The notes: generated by a model from the sequence alone, not told the origin. A stretch of 47,726 bases of DNA from Oscillospiraceae bacterium (GCA_017550285.1 JAFZPP010000049.1:1-47726); one strand, 5' to 3'; counted from the stretch's first letter, positions 1 to 7,529 are shown. Numbers and translations: made by a program.

Positions 1-96
1 ATATGCGTACATTCCCTGTTGACGCAGGACACTGGCGCAGGATACACCGTACTCCGCCGTGTCGTCACCGATCAGAACCTTGACTTGCTTTTGCAT
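1..96 (-). CDS. spo0A: Response regulator receiver domain, Spo0A-like (5' end only)
   Basis: Only the first 32 codons lie in the window; the gene runs off the left edge. The protein starts MQKQVKVLIGDDTAEYG, which has the first beta-strand and the paired acidic residues (GDD) of a CheY-type receiver domain. The start is a strong one: AAGGAGG lies a few bases upstream of the ATG at 96. The reading as Spo0A, the master regulator of sporulation and stationary phase, rests on this N-terminus, on spoIVB lying 1.1 kb away (the two are adjacent in most spore-forming Firmicutes), and on a Spo0A-box-like TGTCGAA upstream. The DNA-binding domain is not visible, so another response regulator cannot be excluded. 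Confidence 0.65.
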   Translation of the reverse strand, partial: MQKQVKVLIGDDTAEYGVSCASVLRQQGMYAY

Positions 97-125
97 GGTT
101 CAACCTCCTTTTGCTTTATGTTTCC

Positions 126-154
126 ATTTTATCACGCATGAGACATAAATGCAA
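126..154 (-). promoter_or_regulatory. Sigma-A promoter of the Spo0A-like gene
   Basis: On the minus strand TTGCAT (154-149) and TAAAAT (131-126) are separated by exactly 17 bases, about 30 bases before the start codon. The -35 belongs to the CTTGCATT class seen at several other genes in this window. Confidence 0.65.
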
Positions 155-184
155 GAGCGAAGAATCACGAACAGAAGCCGATCC

Positions 185-191
185 TGTCGAA
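185..191 (+). promoter_or_regulatory. Possible Spo0A box (0A box)
   Basis: TGTCGAA equals the core of the B. subtilis 0A box. It lies about 30 bases upstream of the -35 of the Spo0A-like gene, where an autoregulatory site would be expected. A 7-base match alone is weak evidence. Confidence 0.35.
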
Positions 192-370
192 AAATCAAGT
201 TCATGAAAAATAGTGCGTTTATTACGCATTTGCGTCGATTTCATCGGCTGCCATCTGCGCATCCTGCTGGATTCTGCGGCATTCTGGCGGAATGCGTCAC
301 CTGCTGTCGAGCCCGCCGGCATGATTCCCGCATCCTCTGCCGGAATCGGGAGCAATCGTCTGACTCCCCG

Positions 371-1045
371 TTATAAATCCGTCAGGAACACCGCCGGAAC
401 CTGTCTGCGTTCCAGCTTATAGCGCTGGATTTTCGTCAGCGGCACCGCATAATGCCGCATCGAGCGCTTATATTTTCCGGCTGCAATATGGCTGTAGAGC
501 GTGCTGAGGAAGACCAGTGCCTCCGTGCCGAGCACCTTGCGGTTCTCCTCTAAATAATCGTAACCGCCCGCGCAGTAGAACATTTCCAGCGCAAGCGAAA
601 GATCGCAGGCAGGCTCCGCCAGAATACCGCGCGGAACCTGAAAGCCTCGCTCCCATTCATGTCTGCGCAGAATCTCATCGAGCTGATGCAGCGTTTTGCC
701 CTCCTGCGCCGGAAAGCAGTCATTTTCGAGATAATAATTGAGCGTCCGGACGAGCGTTTCCGCATCCGCACAGTTACTGTGCGTCAGAACCTCCTCCGCA
801 ACCTCACAGAGCAATTCATCGGTCAGATAGGCAGACATCCCCTGCCGCACCGCATCCGGCGGCAGATGCACAAAGCCTGCATCCCCGAAATCCGGATAAT
901 CCGCCGGATAGCAGGGTGTATCCGGCGCAAAGGGCTCTGTTCCGGCTGTATACATGCACCAAGCATCATCGGGCTGCGACACCTGCAAATCGGCACACAG
1001 CGCCTTCATCAGCGCGCCGACCGTTGTCACTTTGTATTTTTCCAT
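371..1045 (-). CDS. Hypothetical protein, 224 aa
   Basis: I do not recognise this family. The protein is acidic in its first half and soluble-looking, with no signal peptide or membrane segment. Its basic C-terminus contains a stretch of Arg/Lys/Tyr (about residues 190-215, KYKRSMRHYAVPLTKIQRYK). The start is well supported: GGAGG lies seven bases before the ATG at 1045. It is transcribed towards the Spo0A-like gene and away from spoIVB, so it sits between two genes that are neighbours in most relatives. Its codon use resembles the surrounding core genes, so it looks like a resident gene rather than a recent arrival. Confidence 0.8.
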   Translation of the reverse strand: MEKYKVTTVGALMKALCADLQVSQPDDAWCMYTAGTEPFAPDTPCYPADYPDFGDAGFVHLPPDAVRQGMSAYLTDELLCEVAEEVLTHSNCADAETLVRTLNYYLENDCFPAQEGKTLHQLDEILRRHEWERGFQVPRGILAEPACDLSLALEMFYCAGGYDYLEENRKVLGTEALVFLSTLYSHIAAGKYKRSMRHYAVPLTKIQRYKLERRQVPAVFLTDL

Positions 1046-1196
1046 AGACTTCCTCCGTTTCCGTTTGATGCCGATGCATCTTCCGGAAAAAAAACTGACT
1101 GCATTTTTGAGGTTTGCCGGTCTGTAATCTGCGTATAATGAATCTGTGCGGAACGAACATGCAACATTTCGGATTCCGCAGAGAGGAAGGACGCAA

Positions 1197-2417
1197 ATGA
1201 TTTTTGGTTTCAGATGTTTCCGGCTGCGGCGGATTACCGCAGGCGCTGCCGCACTCCTGCTGAGTCTCTGCGGAGCGGTGCAGTTTTATGCGCACAGGCT
1301 GCCGGATCATTTTTATACGGACGCAGAACGTCCGCTTTCGGTCGCAACGGCACTGCCTGTGACATTTTCGCGCCGGACACCGACGGTTCCGCAGGCACAG
1401 GAGGCAGAGCTGCGGCTCTTCGGGATGATTCCTGTCAAAACGGTCTCACTGACAACGCTCGGTCCGGCGAATGTGTATATCGGCGGCGAGCCCTTCGGCA
1501 TCCGGATGCTCATGGCAGGCGTCATGGTGATCTCGCTGAGCGAGGTGCCGGCAGCCGACGGCAGCCGCTGTCCTGCGGCAGATGCCGGAATCCGGACAGG
1601 TGATATGATCGAGGCGGTCAACGGCAGACGCATCAGCAGCAATGCCGATATTCAGCAGGCGGTCGCCGATTCCCACGGCGAAGCGGTTGCAGTTGCGGTG
1701 CGGCGCGGTGAGATGCTGAAAACGGTCTCCGTGCAGCCTGCATATGTGCCGGACGCACAGCGCTGGCAGACAGGCATGTGGGTGCGCGACAGTACCGCAG
1801 GCATCGGCACCGTGACCTATTATACGCGCGCTGCAAGCGGTCAGATCACGTTTGCAGGGCTCGGGCACGCGGTCTGCGATGCAGATACCGGTGCGCAGAT
1901 TCCGCTCGCCTCCGGCGATGTCATCGCGGTTTCCGTGCGGGATATTGTCTCCGGCAGCGCAGGAAAGCCCGGCGAGCTGCTCGGCAGATTCGATATCGGG
2001 GAACAGATCGGCACGCTCTCGGCAAATACGCCCAGCGGCGTCTTCGGCTCACTCGTCCGGCTGCCGCGGAAGCAGCTTTCGGTGCCGCTCGGTTTCCGGC
2101 AGGATATCTCGCGCGGGGAAGCCGTCATGTATACCACAATCGACGGCACCGCACCGCAGCCCTACAGCATCGAGATCGAGGAGATCCGTGATGACGATTC
2201 CGCTCTCCGGAATCTGGTGATCCATGTCACCGATCCGGCGCTGCTGCATAACGCAGGCGGCATCGTGCAGGGCATGAGCGGCAGCCCGATTGTGCAGAAC
2301 GGCAGGCTGGTCGGCGCAGTGACGCATGTCTTTGTCCGCGACCCGACCAGAGGCTACGGCATCTTTGCCGAAAACATGTATGCGCAGACTGCCGCACTGG
2401 CAGCCTCCGCAGCGTAA
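1197..2417 (+). CDS. spoIVB: SpoIVB peptidase (S55 family)
   Basis: SpoIVB is the secreted serine peptidase that signals from the forespore to trigger pro-sigma-K processing in the mother cell during sporulation. The 406-aa protein has an N-terminal membrane anchor (about residues 10-30). A PDZ domain follows at about 105-185 (AGIRTGDMIEAVNGRRIS), then the S55 domain. The likely catalytic His is residue 224 in GLGHAVCD, and the Ser lies in GMSGSPIVQNG (361-363), followed by the family motif VGAVTHVFVRDP. I chose the ATG at 1197 because AGGAAGG lies just upstream; an in-frame ATG at 1146 lacks a good ribosome site. A TATAAT at 1134-1139 has no clear sigma-A -35 partner, which could fit a sporulation sigma factor, but this is unproven. 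Confidence 0.93.
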   Translation: MIFGFRCFRLRRITAGAAALLLSLCGAVQFYAHRLPDHFYTDAERPLSVATALPVTFSRRTPTVPQAQEAELRLFGMIPVKTVSLTTLGPANVYIGGEPFGIRMLMAGVMVISLSEVPAADGSRCPAADAGIRTGDMIEAVNGRRISSNADIQQAVADSHGEAVAVAVRRGEMLKTVSVQPAYVPDAQRWQTGMWVRDSTAGIGTVTYYTRAASGQITFAGLGHAVCDADTGAQIPLASGDVIAVSVRDIVSGSAGKPGELLGRFDIGEQIGTLSANTPSGVFGSLVRLPRKQLSVPLGFRQDISRGEAVMYTTIDGTAPQPYSIEIEEIRDDDSALRNLVIHVTDPALLHNAGGIVQGMSGSPIVQNGRLVGAVTHVFVRDPTRGYGIFAENMYAQTAALAASAA

Positions 2418-2469
2418 TACCGCGCAGAGGCATCCTTTTTCGGGAAAGCATCACCGCGGTCAGATTTGT

Positions 2470-2510
2470 AAAAATAAAAAAGGGGGCGCTTCGGTATGAA
2501 ACGCCCCTTT
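2470..2510 (-). terminator. Terminator of ptsH, between convergent genes
   Basis: A GC-rich stem (GGGGGCG paired with CGCCCC, one bulge) is followed on the minus strand by a long T-rich run (2482-2470). Read on the plus strand it could also end spoIVB. Confidence 0.75.
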
Positions 2511-2604
2511 CTCTGTCATTCTCATTCCATGCAGCTCAGTCAGGAACGCTGCCATGATGCAGTTCCTTCGTGAAAGGACTGCCTTTATTTCAGTTTACGA
2601 TAAA

Positions 2605-2877
2605 TCAGCGGCTCTCGTCGCTGAAACCGCTGTCAACCAGTTCAACAAGCGATGCGACTGCCTGCTCCTCGTCGGTGCCGTCAGCAATGATGCGGATTGC
2701 AGTACCGCCGACAATACCCAGCGAAAGGATGCCCAGCAGAGACTTGGCATTCACGCGGCGCTCCTCCTTCTCGATCCAGATAGCAGAGCGGAACTCATTT
2801 GCCTTCTGGATAAAGAATGTAGCCGGGCGTGCATGGAGACCAACCTGATTCTGAACCATGACATCTTTAATACACAT
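2605..2877 (-). CDS. ptsH: Phosphocarrier protein HPr
   Basis: HPr carries phosphate from enzyme I to sugar-specific PTS permeases and, in Firmicutes, is also a carbon-catabolite regulator. The 90-aa protein has the active-site His in GLHARPATFF and the regulatory Ser in NAKSLLGILSLG, matching the Ser46 region of B. subtilis HPr. Both the catalytic and the regulatory functions therefore look intact. The start at 2877 (MCIKDVMVQNQ) has GGAGA upstream; a longer in-frame start exists but has no ribosome site. It is a single-gene unit with a long leader, and no enzyme I or PTS permease is in the window. Confidence 0.93.
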   Translation of the reverse strand: MCIKDVMVQNQVGLHARPATFFIQKANEFRSAIWIEKEERRVNAKSLLGILSLGIVGGTAIRIIADGTDEEQAVASLVELVDSGFSDESR

Positions 2878-3133
2878 AAACTTTCTCTCCTTTAAGAATT
2901 CATAAAACCAATTTGCGGACAATCGGAAATGTGCTCCGTAATCGCTCCGTCACACACGGAAAAAAATTCGCAAAACAAAAAGCGGATTGACCGTTGCGCG
3001 TCAGCTGTCTGTACGTGTCTGCCTGACCAGCCGTACTACCTATCTGTTCGCTTTTCTAATTATACAGCATGTATAGCGCAATAAGATTGTTTCAAATCCC
3101 GAACGCTTTTGTCATTCACGGAACCACGCTATC

Positions 3134-3162
3134 ATTATACTGTTTTTTTGCAGTTTCGTCAA
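3134..3162 (-). promoter_or_regulatory. Sigma-A promoter of ptsH
   Basis: TTGACG (3162-3157) and TATAAT (3139-3134) are separated by 17 bases on the minus strand. Confidence 0.75.
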
Positions 3163-3259
3163 TCTCTTTTCTACACAAAACCCATGTATCCCGCTAAATT
3201 TCTCCCCTATGCTACATTCGGGGGAATAGAAAGCCGCCCCGTTTGGACATTTTTCACGA

Positions 3260-3305
3260 AAATAAATTGTTGAAAACTGTTGTTACAGTGCGTAGTTTTC
3301 AACAA
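3260..3305 (-). terminator. 12-bp perfect inverted repeat, probable trmD terminator
   Basis: TTGTTGAAAACT (3267-3278) and AGTTTTCAACAA (3294-3305) pair perfectly around a 15-nt loop. They are followed on the minus strand by TTTATTTTCG, downstream of the trmD stop. The stem is unusually AT-rich for this genome. Confidence 0.55.
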
Positions 3306-3335
3306 TGCATTTTGTTGAAACCGCCGAAGACGGAT

Positions 3336-4040
3336 TCAACTATTGTCCTTTGACCATTTTGCCCAAAGGTCCGGACGCCGGTTGCGGGTAATTTCAAGGC
3401 GCTGTTCCTGCCTCCATTGTGCAATGTTTTTGTGATGTCCGCTGAGCAGAACCTGCGGGACGCCTTCGCCCTCCCAGATTTCCGGTCTGGTATACTGGGG
3501 GTATTCCAGCAAACCGTTGAAATGAGACTCGTCTTCATAGGCATCCGGTGCCGGCAGCACATGCTCGCACATCCGCGCGACAGCATCCGTCAGGACGAGC
3601 GCCGGCAGCTCACCGCCCGTCACAACATAGTCACCGATCGAGATTTCCTCATCGACAATCCGGTCAATGACGCGCTGGTCGATGCCCTCATAATGCCCGC
3701 AGAGCAGAAAGAGCCGCGGCAGCTCCGCAAGCTCGCGCACACGCTGCTGCGTCAGGACTTTGCCCTTCGGCGAGAGATAAATCGTATGCATCGGCAGCTC
3801 CGACTGCGCACGTACCGCCTGCCAGCAGTCATAGACCGGCTGCGCCTGCATCACCATGCCCATGCCGCCGCCGAACGGCGAATCATCGACGCGGTTGTGC
3901 TTATCCTTCGTATAGGCGCGAATCTGGTGGCAGTTGACCGTGATCGCGCCCTTGGCACGCGCCCTGCCGATGATGCTCTCGGAGAGCACTGCCTCGCACA
4001 TCTCCGGAAAGAGCGTTGCAATCTCAATCAGCATCGTCAA
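3336..4040 (-). CDS. trmD: tRNA (guanine-N1)-methyltransferase TrmD
   Basis: TrmD methylates G37 of tRNAs using S-adenosylmethionine, which prevents +1 frameshifting. The 234-aa protein has the SPOUT knot signature near residues 130-160 (GDYVVTGGELPALVLTDAVAR), the early TLFPEM motif and the DDSPFGGGMGMVMQ loop, so it is full length. Its start at 4040 overlaps the end of rimM by 17 bases; an ATG two codons later is also possible. The rimM-trmD pair is classic, but the usual rpsP and ffh neighbours are absent here. Confidence 0.95.
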   Translation of the reverse strand: MTMLIEIATLFPEMCEAVLSESIIGRARAKGAITVNCHQIRAYTKDKHNRVDDSPFGGGMGMVMQAQPVYDCWQAVRAQSELPMHTIYLSPKGKVLTQQRVRELAELPRLFLLCGHYEGIDQRVIDRIVDEEISIGDYVVTGGELPALVLTDAVARMCEHVLPAPDAYEDESHFNGLLEYPQYTRPEIWEGEGVPQVLLSGHHKNIAQWRQEQRLEITRNRRPDLWAKWSKDNS

Positions 4041-4539
4041 ACAATCCCTTCAGCGGACGAATCGTGATCGTATCCGCGTCAAAATCCACATTCAGCACAA
4101 CATCCGGAATCACCGGCACAAGCAGCATCCTGCCCTCCGGCGATTCGACCTCATAGACATCGTTCGCACCGGTTTGCAGGACATCATGCAGCTTGCCGTA
4201 TTCCTTTCCGCTGTCGGCATCGACGACGCGCATCCCCTGCAAATCCTGAATGAAATAGGTATCGTCATCGAGCTCGACATCCTCGCGGTTCATATAGAGC
4301 ACCGTATTGCGCAGCGCATTGGCAGCCTCCGGCGTATCCACACCGGCAAACTTCATCAGCACCATATTCTTCTGCACGGCAGCGCGCTCGATCTCCATGG
4401 GGATATGCTCTCTGCCGCGGTAAAGCGTCTCAAATTCGCTGAGGAATTCCGCGCTGTCGCACCACGGCATGACCTTGACCATGCCGCCCAGCCCGTGCAC
4501 ATTGACAATCTTGCCGATCTCCAGATATTGTTTTTTCAT
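4024..4539 (-). CDS. rimM: Ribosome maturation factor RimM
   Basis: RimM assists 30S subunit maturation around ribosomal protein S19. The 171-aa protein has the N-terminal RimM domain (EIGKIVNVHGLGGMVKV, about residues 6-22) and a C-terminal PRC barrel (DLQGMRVVD through LLVPVIPDVVLNVD). The ATG at 4539 is chosen because GGAGAAG lies directly upstream. The terminator-like hairpin just ahead (4565-4604) leaves no room for a separate promoter. Transcription may therefore come from prfB by read-through. Confidence 0.94.
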   Translation of the reverse strand: MKKQYLEIGKIVNVHGLGGMVKVMPWCDSAEFLSEFETLYRGREHIPMEIERAAVQKNMVLMKFAGVDTPEAANALRNTVLYMNREDVELDDDTYFIQDLQGMRVVDADSGKEYGKLHDVLQTGANDVYEVESPEGRMLLVPVIPDVVLNVDFDADTITIRPLKGLFDDAD

Positions 4540-4564
4540 GGCTTCTCCTTCATCCGTATGCCGC

Positions 4565-4604
4565 AAAAAGCTGCGCCAAAAATGATGACCAAATCGGCGC
4601 AGCC
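4565..4604 (-). terminator. Hairpin between prfB and rimM (terminator or attenuator)
   Basis: GGCTGCGCC and GGCGCAGC pair on the minus strand and are followed by TTTTTGCGG. It follows prfB and ends about 26 bases before the rimM start. Confidence 0.7.
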
Positions 4605-4711
4605 TTGCAGTTATATCATTCGGGTATTGGTCTGCCCGCCAAAGACGGACACCGAACCGACCGTTTTGCGTTTCTCACATCGCTGTCAGATCGGCTGCCG
4701 GTCCTGCCGGC

Positions 4712-5851
4712 TTATTCCTCTGTTGCCGCGGCACCCGCCTTGAGCGTGCCGTGCGAAAGCGCTTTCAGATACGCATTGATGAAATCATCGAGATTGCCGT
4801 CCATAACAGACTGCACATTGCCGTTTTCGCAGCCCGTTCTGTGATCCTTGACGAGCGTATACGGCATGAACACATAGGAACGAATCTGGCTGCCCCACTC
4901 AATCTTGAGCTGATCGCCCTTGATATCGGAAATTTTGTCCAGATGCTCGCGTTCCTTGATCTCAACCAGCTTTGCGCGCAGCATCTTCATACAGTAATCC
5001 TTATTCTGGAACTGCGAACGCTGCGTCTGACAGGAGACCACAATGCCGGTCGGGAGATGCTTCAAGCGGACTGCCGAGCTCGTCTTGTTGATATGCTGAC
5101 CGCCGGCGCCGCTGGAACGGTAAACCTGCATCTCGATATCCTCCGGACGAATCTCAACCTCGACATCGTCGGAGAGCTCCGGCATGACTTCCAGCGCCGC
5201 AAAGGACGTATGCCGTCTGCCGGACGAATCGAACGGTGAAACGCGCACCAGACGGTGTACGCCTGCCTCGGATTTCAAAAAGCCGTAGGCATTTTCACCC
5301 TCAACCATGAACGATGCAGACTTGATGCCTGCTTCGTCGCCGTCAAGCCAGTCGAGCAAATCAACCTTGAAGCCATGGCTCTCGGCATATTTATTGTACA
5401 TGCGGTAGAGCATCTGCGACCAGTCCTGCGCCTCCGTGCCGCCTGCGCCTGCATGCAGCGTCAGGATTGCATTGGAATTGTCATATTCACCGGTCAGCAG
5501 CGATCTCAGCTTTTCTGCCTCCAGCTGCTGTTTGAATGCTTCCGCATCCGCAATGATCTCCTCATTCGAGGATTCGTCGCCTTCCTCCAGAGACATCTCG
5601 ATCAGCTCAATCGTATCCTCCAGCAAAGAGCGGAGCTTTTCAAAGTTCTCGATCTTGCGTTCGAGCGTATTGCATCGCTGGGTGATCTTCTGCGCCTTCT
5701 CGTGATCGTCCCAGAAGCCGTCATATTCCATTTGGATACGCAGGTCGCCGAGATCGGCTTTTGCACGCTCAATCTGCAAAACTTCGCCGAGCTCCTTGAC
5801 CTCCGGTCTCGCATTGACAAGTTCATTCTTGATATCTTCCAGTAATATCAT
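4712..5851 (-). CDS. prfB: Peptide chain release factor 2
   Basis: RF2 releases finished proteins at UAA and UGA codons. The 379-aa protein contains the stop-codon-recognition tripeptide SPF (VRVSPFDSSGRRHTSF) and the catalytic GGQ (SSGAGGQHINKT). Start ATG 5851 (MILLEDIKNE) has GAAAGGAAA upstream. The reading frame is continuous: the in-frame UGA and frameshift signal usually found near codon 25 of prfB is absent, so this gene lacks the common autoregulatory frameshift. A good promoter lies at 5953-5925. Confidence 0.95.
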   Translation of the reverse strand: MILLEDIKNELVNARPEVKELGEVLQIERAKADLGDLRIQMEYDGFWDDHEKAQKITQRCNTLERKIENFEKLRSLLEDTIELIEMSLEEGDESSNEEIIADAEAFKQQLEAEKLRSLLTGEYDNSNAILTLHAGAGGTEAQDWSQMLYRMYNKYAESHGFKVDLLDWLDGDEAGIKSASFMVEGENAYGFLKSEAGVHRLVRVSPFDSSGRRHTSFAALEVMPELSDDVEVEIRPEDIEMQVYRSSGAGGQHINKTSSAVRLKHLPTGIVVSCQTQRSQFQNKDYCMKMLRAKLVEIKEREHLDKISDIKGDQLKIEWGSQIRSYVFMPYTLVKDHRTGCENGNVQSVMDGNLDDFINAYLKALSHGTLKAGAAATEE

Positions 5852-5924
5852 ATCAGGTTTCCTTTCGGTCGCTATCTTCATGCGGACAGCCGTCCTGACT
5901 GCCGCGCAAATTTCCACGTATACT

Positions 5925-5953
5925 ATTTTACAGGATTTTCGGCATTCTGTCAA
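5925..5953 (-). promoter_or_regulatory. Sigma-A promoter of prfB
   Basis: TTGACA (5953-5948), 17-base spacer, TAAAAT (5930-5925), minus strand. Confidence 0.75.
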
Positions 5954-6045
5954 GTAGGATTCACGCAATTCATCCGGAACAGCTCTGTGCATTCTGCACA
6001 AACGAATATGCCGCAGCGCTTTCTCCACTGTGATTCCTATAAATT

Positions 6046-6099
6046 ATTAAAGTCTTTCTTTAATTTTCTATTGACATTCTTTAATTCTTGTGCTATACT
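6046..6099 (+). promoter_or_regulatory. Promoter with candidate XRE operator
   Basis: TTGACA (6071-6076), a 17-base spacer and TATACT (6094-6099) form a strong promoter. Just upstream, ATTAAAG (6046-6052) and CTTTAAT (6058-6064) form a perfect inverted repeat with a 5-base spacer. A third CTTTAAT half-site lies in the -35/-10 spacer at 6079-6085, within a 10-base repeat TTCTTTAATT present at 6056 and 6077. This suits repression by the operon's own regulator. Confidence 0.6.
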
Positions 6100-6156
6100 C
6101 AAATCATCAGCTGATAGAGACAACCAAACCGCTGTTTATTCAGGGAGGTATGAACC

Positions 6157-6615
6157 ATGAAAGATCCCAATGTCGAAGCACTCAACAAACGCACCCGCAC
6201 GGATGTCCTGATCACACTGCTGCTCTCTGCCGTATTCGCAGTCCGTGCCGTCATCAAACTGTTCCGGCACGCGCCCGATGCCGCCTGTTCCAGCATGTTT
6301 CTCTTTGTGATTTTCCTGCTGACCGGTCTGATTTTCGTAGATATCCGCAAAAACGGCAAGCCCTTTGCCAAATCTGTCATTACAAAAATGCGCGCCCTTG
6401 CCGTCACCGTCTGCATCAGCGGCTATGTTTCGCAGTTTGCAGACTGCATCGCGGAAGGCATCCGGAATCACGGCGGCGAAGCATTCCCGTTTACGTTCTA
6501 TCTCGATGACCGTCATTCGGTCTACATGTTCCTGCTCGGCACACTGATCGGCATTCTCTCCGAGATTTTTGTCTACGGTCACGCCTTGCAGAATGACATG
6601 GATCAGATCGCATAA
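6157..6615 (+). CDS. DUF2975-like membrane protein, 152 aa
   Basis: This small integral membrane protein has four hydrophobic segments, roughly at residues 17-33, 46-62, 80-98 and 121-141. Its C-terminus (GTLIGILSEIFVYGHALQND) resembles that of the next gene (IGRIFTQGVSLQEEND), so the two look like distant paralogues. DUF2975 proteins are typically encoded beside a YozG-type XRE regulator, as here; their function is not established. GGGAGG precedes the ATG. It is the first gene of a three-gene operon with 14- and 12-base gaps. Confidence 0.75.
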   Translation: MKDPNVEALNKRTRTDVLITLLLSAVFAVRAVIKLFRHAPDAACSSMFLFVIFLLTGLIFVDIRKNGKPFAKSVITKMRALAVTVCISGYVSQFADCIAEGIRNHGGEAFPFTFYLDDRHSVYMFLLGTLIGILSEIFVYGHALQNDMDQIA

Positions 6616-6629
6616 GGGAGGACATCATT

Positions 6630-7247
6630 ATGAAGCAAACAACACACAGCAAAAAAGCAGTGCCCCGCTACTATTTCAGCACAATGATCGCATATTTCTT
6701 CATCATACTGCTGCTCTTTCACGCCAGAGATTTCATCAATGCGGTCAGGACTGACAAATACAGCTATGAACTGAAATATCAGAGCGTGGAAACGACTGAA
6801 AACGGGCAGGAAATCTGGCAGCTTTTCCGAAACGGTGAATATTTCGCCGATGTCAATCCCAATGATTACGCGCTGCTCGACAGCAGCGGGACAACCGATC
6901 TCAAATACTGCGCAATCATGTATGAAGCACGGAATCTTGCGTATTCCGCAATCCTGACCGCCATGATCGTGCTGGTTCTGCTGATTGCCGAAAGCAGTAA
7001 ACATCATACGCCGTTCACGCGAAAAAATGCAAAGCGGATCAAAGCAATCGGATATCTGCAATTCTCGCTGGCGATTGTTCCCGGATTGATCGAATTCATC
7101 CTCAAATCCGCAAAGTTTGAGTATATCTATCTGCATCCGCGCATCGAATCACTCTATATGCTCGTGATTGGCTTTGTCATTCTCATGATCGGCAGAATCT
7201 TCACCCAAGGCGTCAGCTTGCAGGAAGAAAATGATCTCATCGCGTAA
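6630..7247 (+). CDS. DUF2975 family membrane protein, 205 aa
   Basis: Predicted topology is one N-terminal membrane segment (about 13-32), an extracytoplasmic loop of about 65 residues, and three further segments (about 100-122, 133-152, 168-190). The loop contains YSYELKYQSVETTENGQEIW. The layout fits the DUF2975 family found next to small XRE regulators in Firmicutes. GGGAGG precedes the start, and the HTH gene begins 12 bases after the stop. Biochemical function is unknown; a role in sensing envelope state would be inference. Confidence 0.8.
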   Translation: MKQTTHSKKAVPRYYFSTMIAYFFIILLLFHARDFINAVRTDKYSYELKYQSVETTENGQEIWQLFRNGEYFADVNPNDYALLDSSGTTDLKYCAIMYEARNLAYSAILTAMIVLVLLIAESSKHHTPFTRKNAKRIKAIGYLQFSLAIVPGLIEFILKSAKFEYIYLHPRIESLYMLVIGFVILMIGRIFTQGVSLQEENDLIA

Positions 7248-7259
7248 AAGGAGGCTGAC

Positions 7260-7475
7260 ATGGCAATTATCATCAGACTCGACCGTATGATGGCAGACCG
7301 CAAAATGTCGCTCAATGAGCTCGCGGAACGCATTGACATGACAAATGTCAATCTCTCGAACCTCAAAACCGGCAAAATGAAGGGCATTAAATTTGAAACG
7401 ATGAACGCAATCTGCCGCGCGCTGGACTGTCAGCCCGCCGATCTCTTTGAGTATACGCCGGACGAAGACGAATAA
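7260..7475 (+). CDS. XRE family regulator (YozG-like), 71 aa
   Basis: A single Cro/C1-type helix-turn-helix domain fills the whole protein (residues about 5-65: MSLNELAERIDMTNVNLSNL, then ETMNAICRALDCQPADLFEY). Proteins of this size and sequence are the regulators that accompany DUF2975 membrane proteins. AGGAGG lies seven bases before the ATG, and it is the last gene of the operon. It probably autoregulates through the inverted repeat at 6046-6064. That link is inferred from position. Confidence 0.9.
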   Translation: MAIIIRLDRMMADRKMSLNELAERIDMTNVNLSNLKTGKMKGIKFETMNAICRALDCQPADLFEYTPDEDE

Positions 7476-7481
7476 TACAAA

Positions 7482-7529
7482 ACCGCACAGAGTACACTGC
7501 CCTGCGGAGCGCTCTGTGCGGTATTTTTA
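7482..7529. terminator. Bidirectional terminator
   Basis: A perfect 11-bp stem, ACCGCACAGAG with CTCTGTGCGGT, is followed by ATTTTTAT on the plus strand and by TTTTGTATTATT on the minus strand. It ends both the XRE operon and the maf-hydrolase unit. Confidence 0.88.

Larger units (their letters stand above)
2878..3335 (-). promoter_or_regulatory. 458-bp gap: long ptsH leader region
   Basis: No gene is seen here. On the minus strand it holds the ptsH promoter (3162-3134) and a leader of roughly 250 nt. The leader contains a 15-bp palindrome TATACA-gca-TGTATA (3061-3075) and further pairable segments such as GTACG/CGTAC near 3010-3032. The part nearest trmD holds that gene's terminator-like inverted repeat. 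Confidence 0.6.
5852..6156. promoter_or_regulatory. 305-bp divergent intergenic region, prfB / DUF2975 operon
   Basis: It contains back-to-back promoters for prfB (minus) and the membrane-protein operon (plus), plus an inverted repeat at 6046-6064. No gene is seen in it. Confidence 0.6.
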
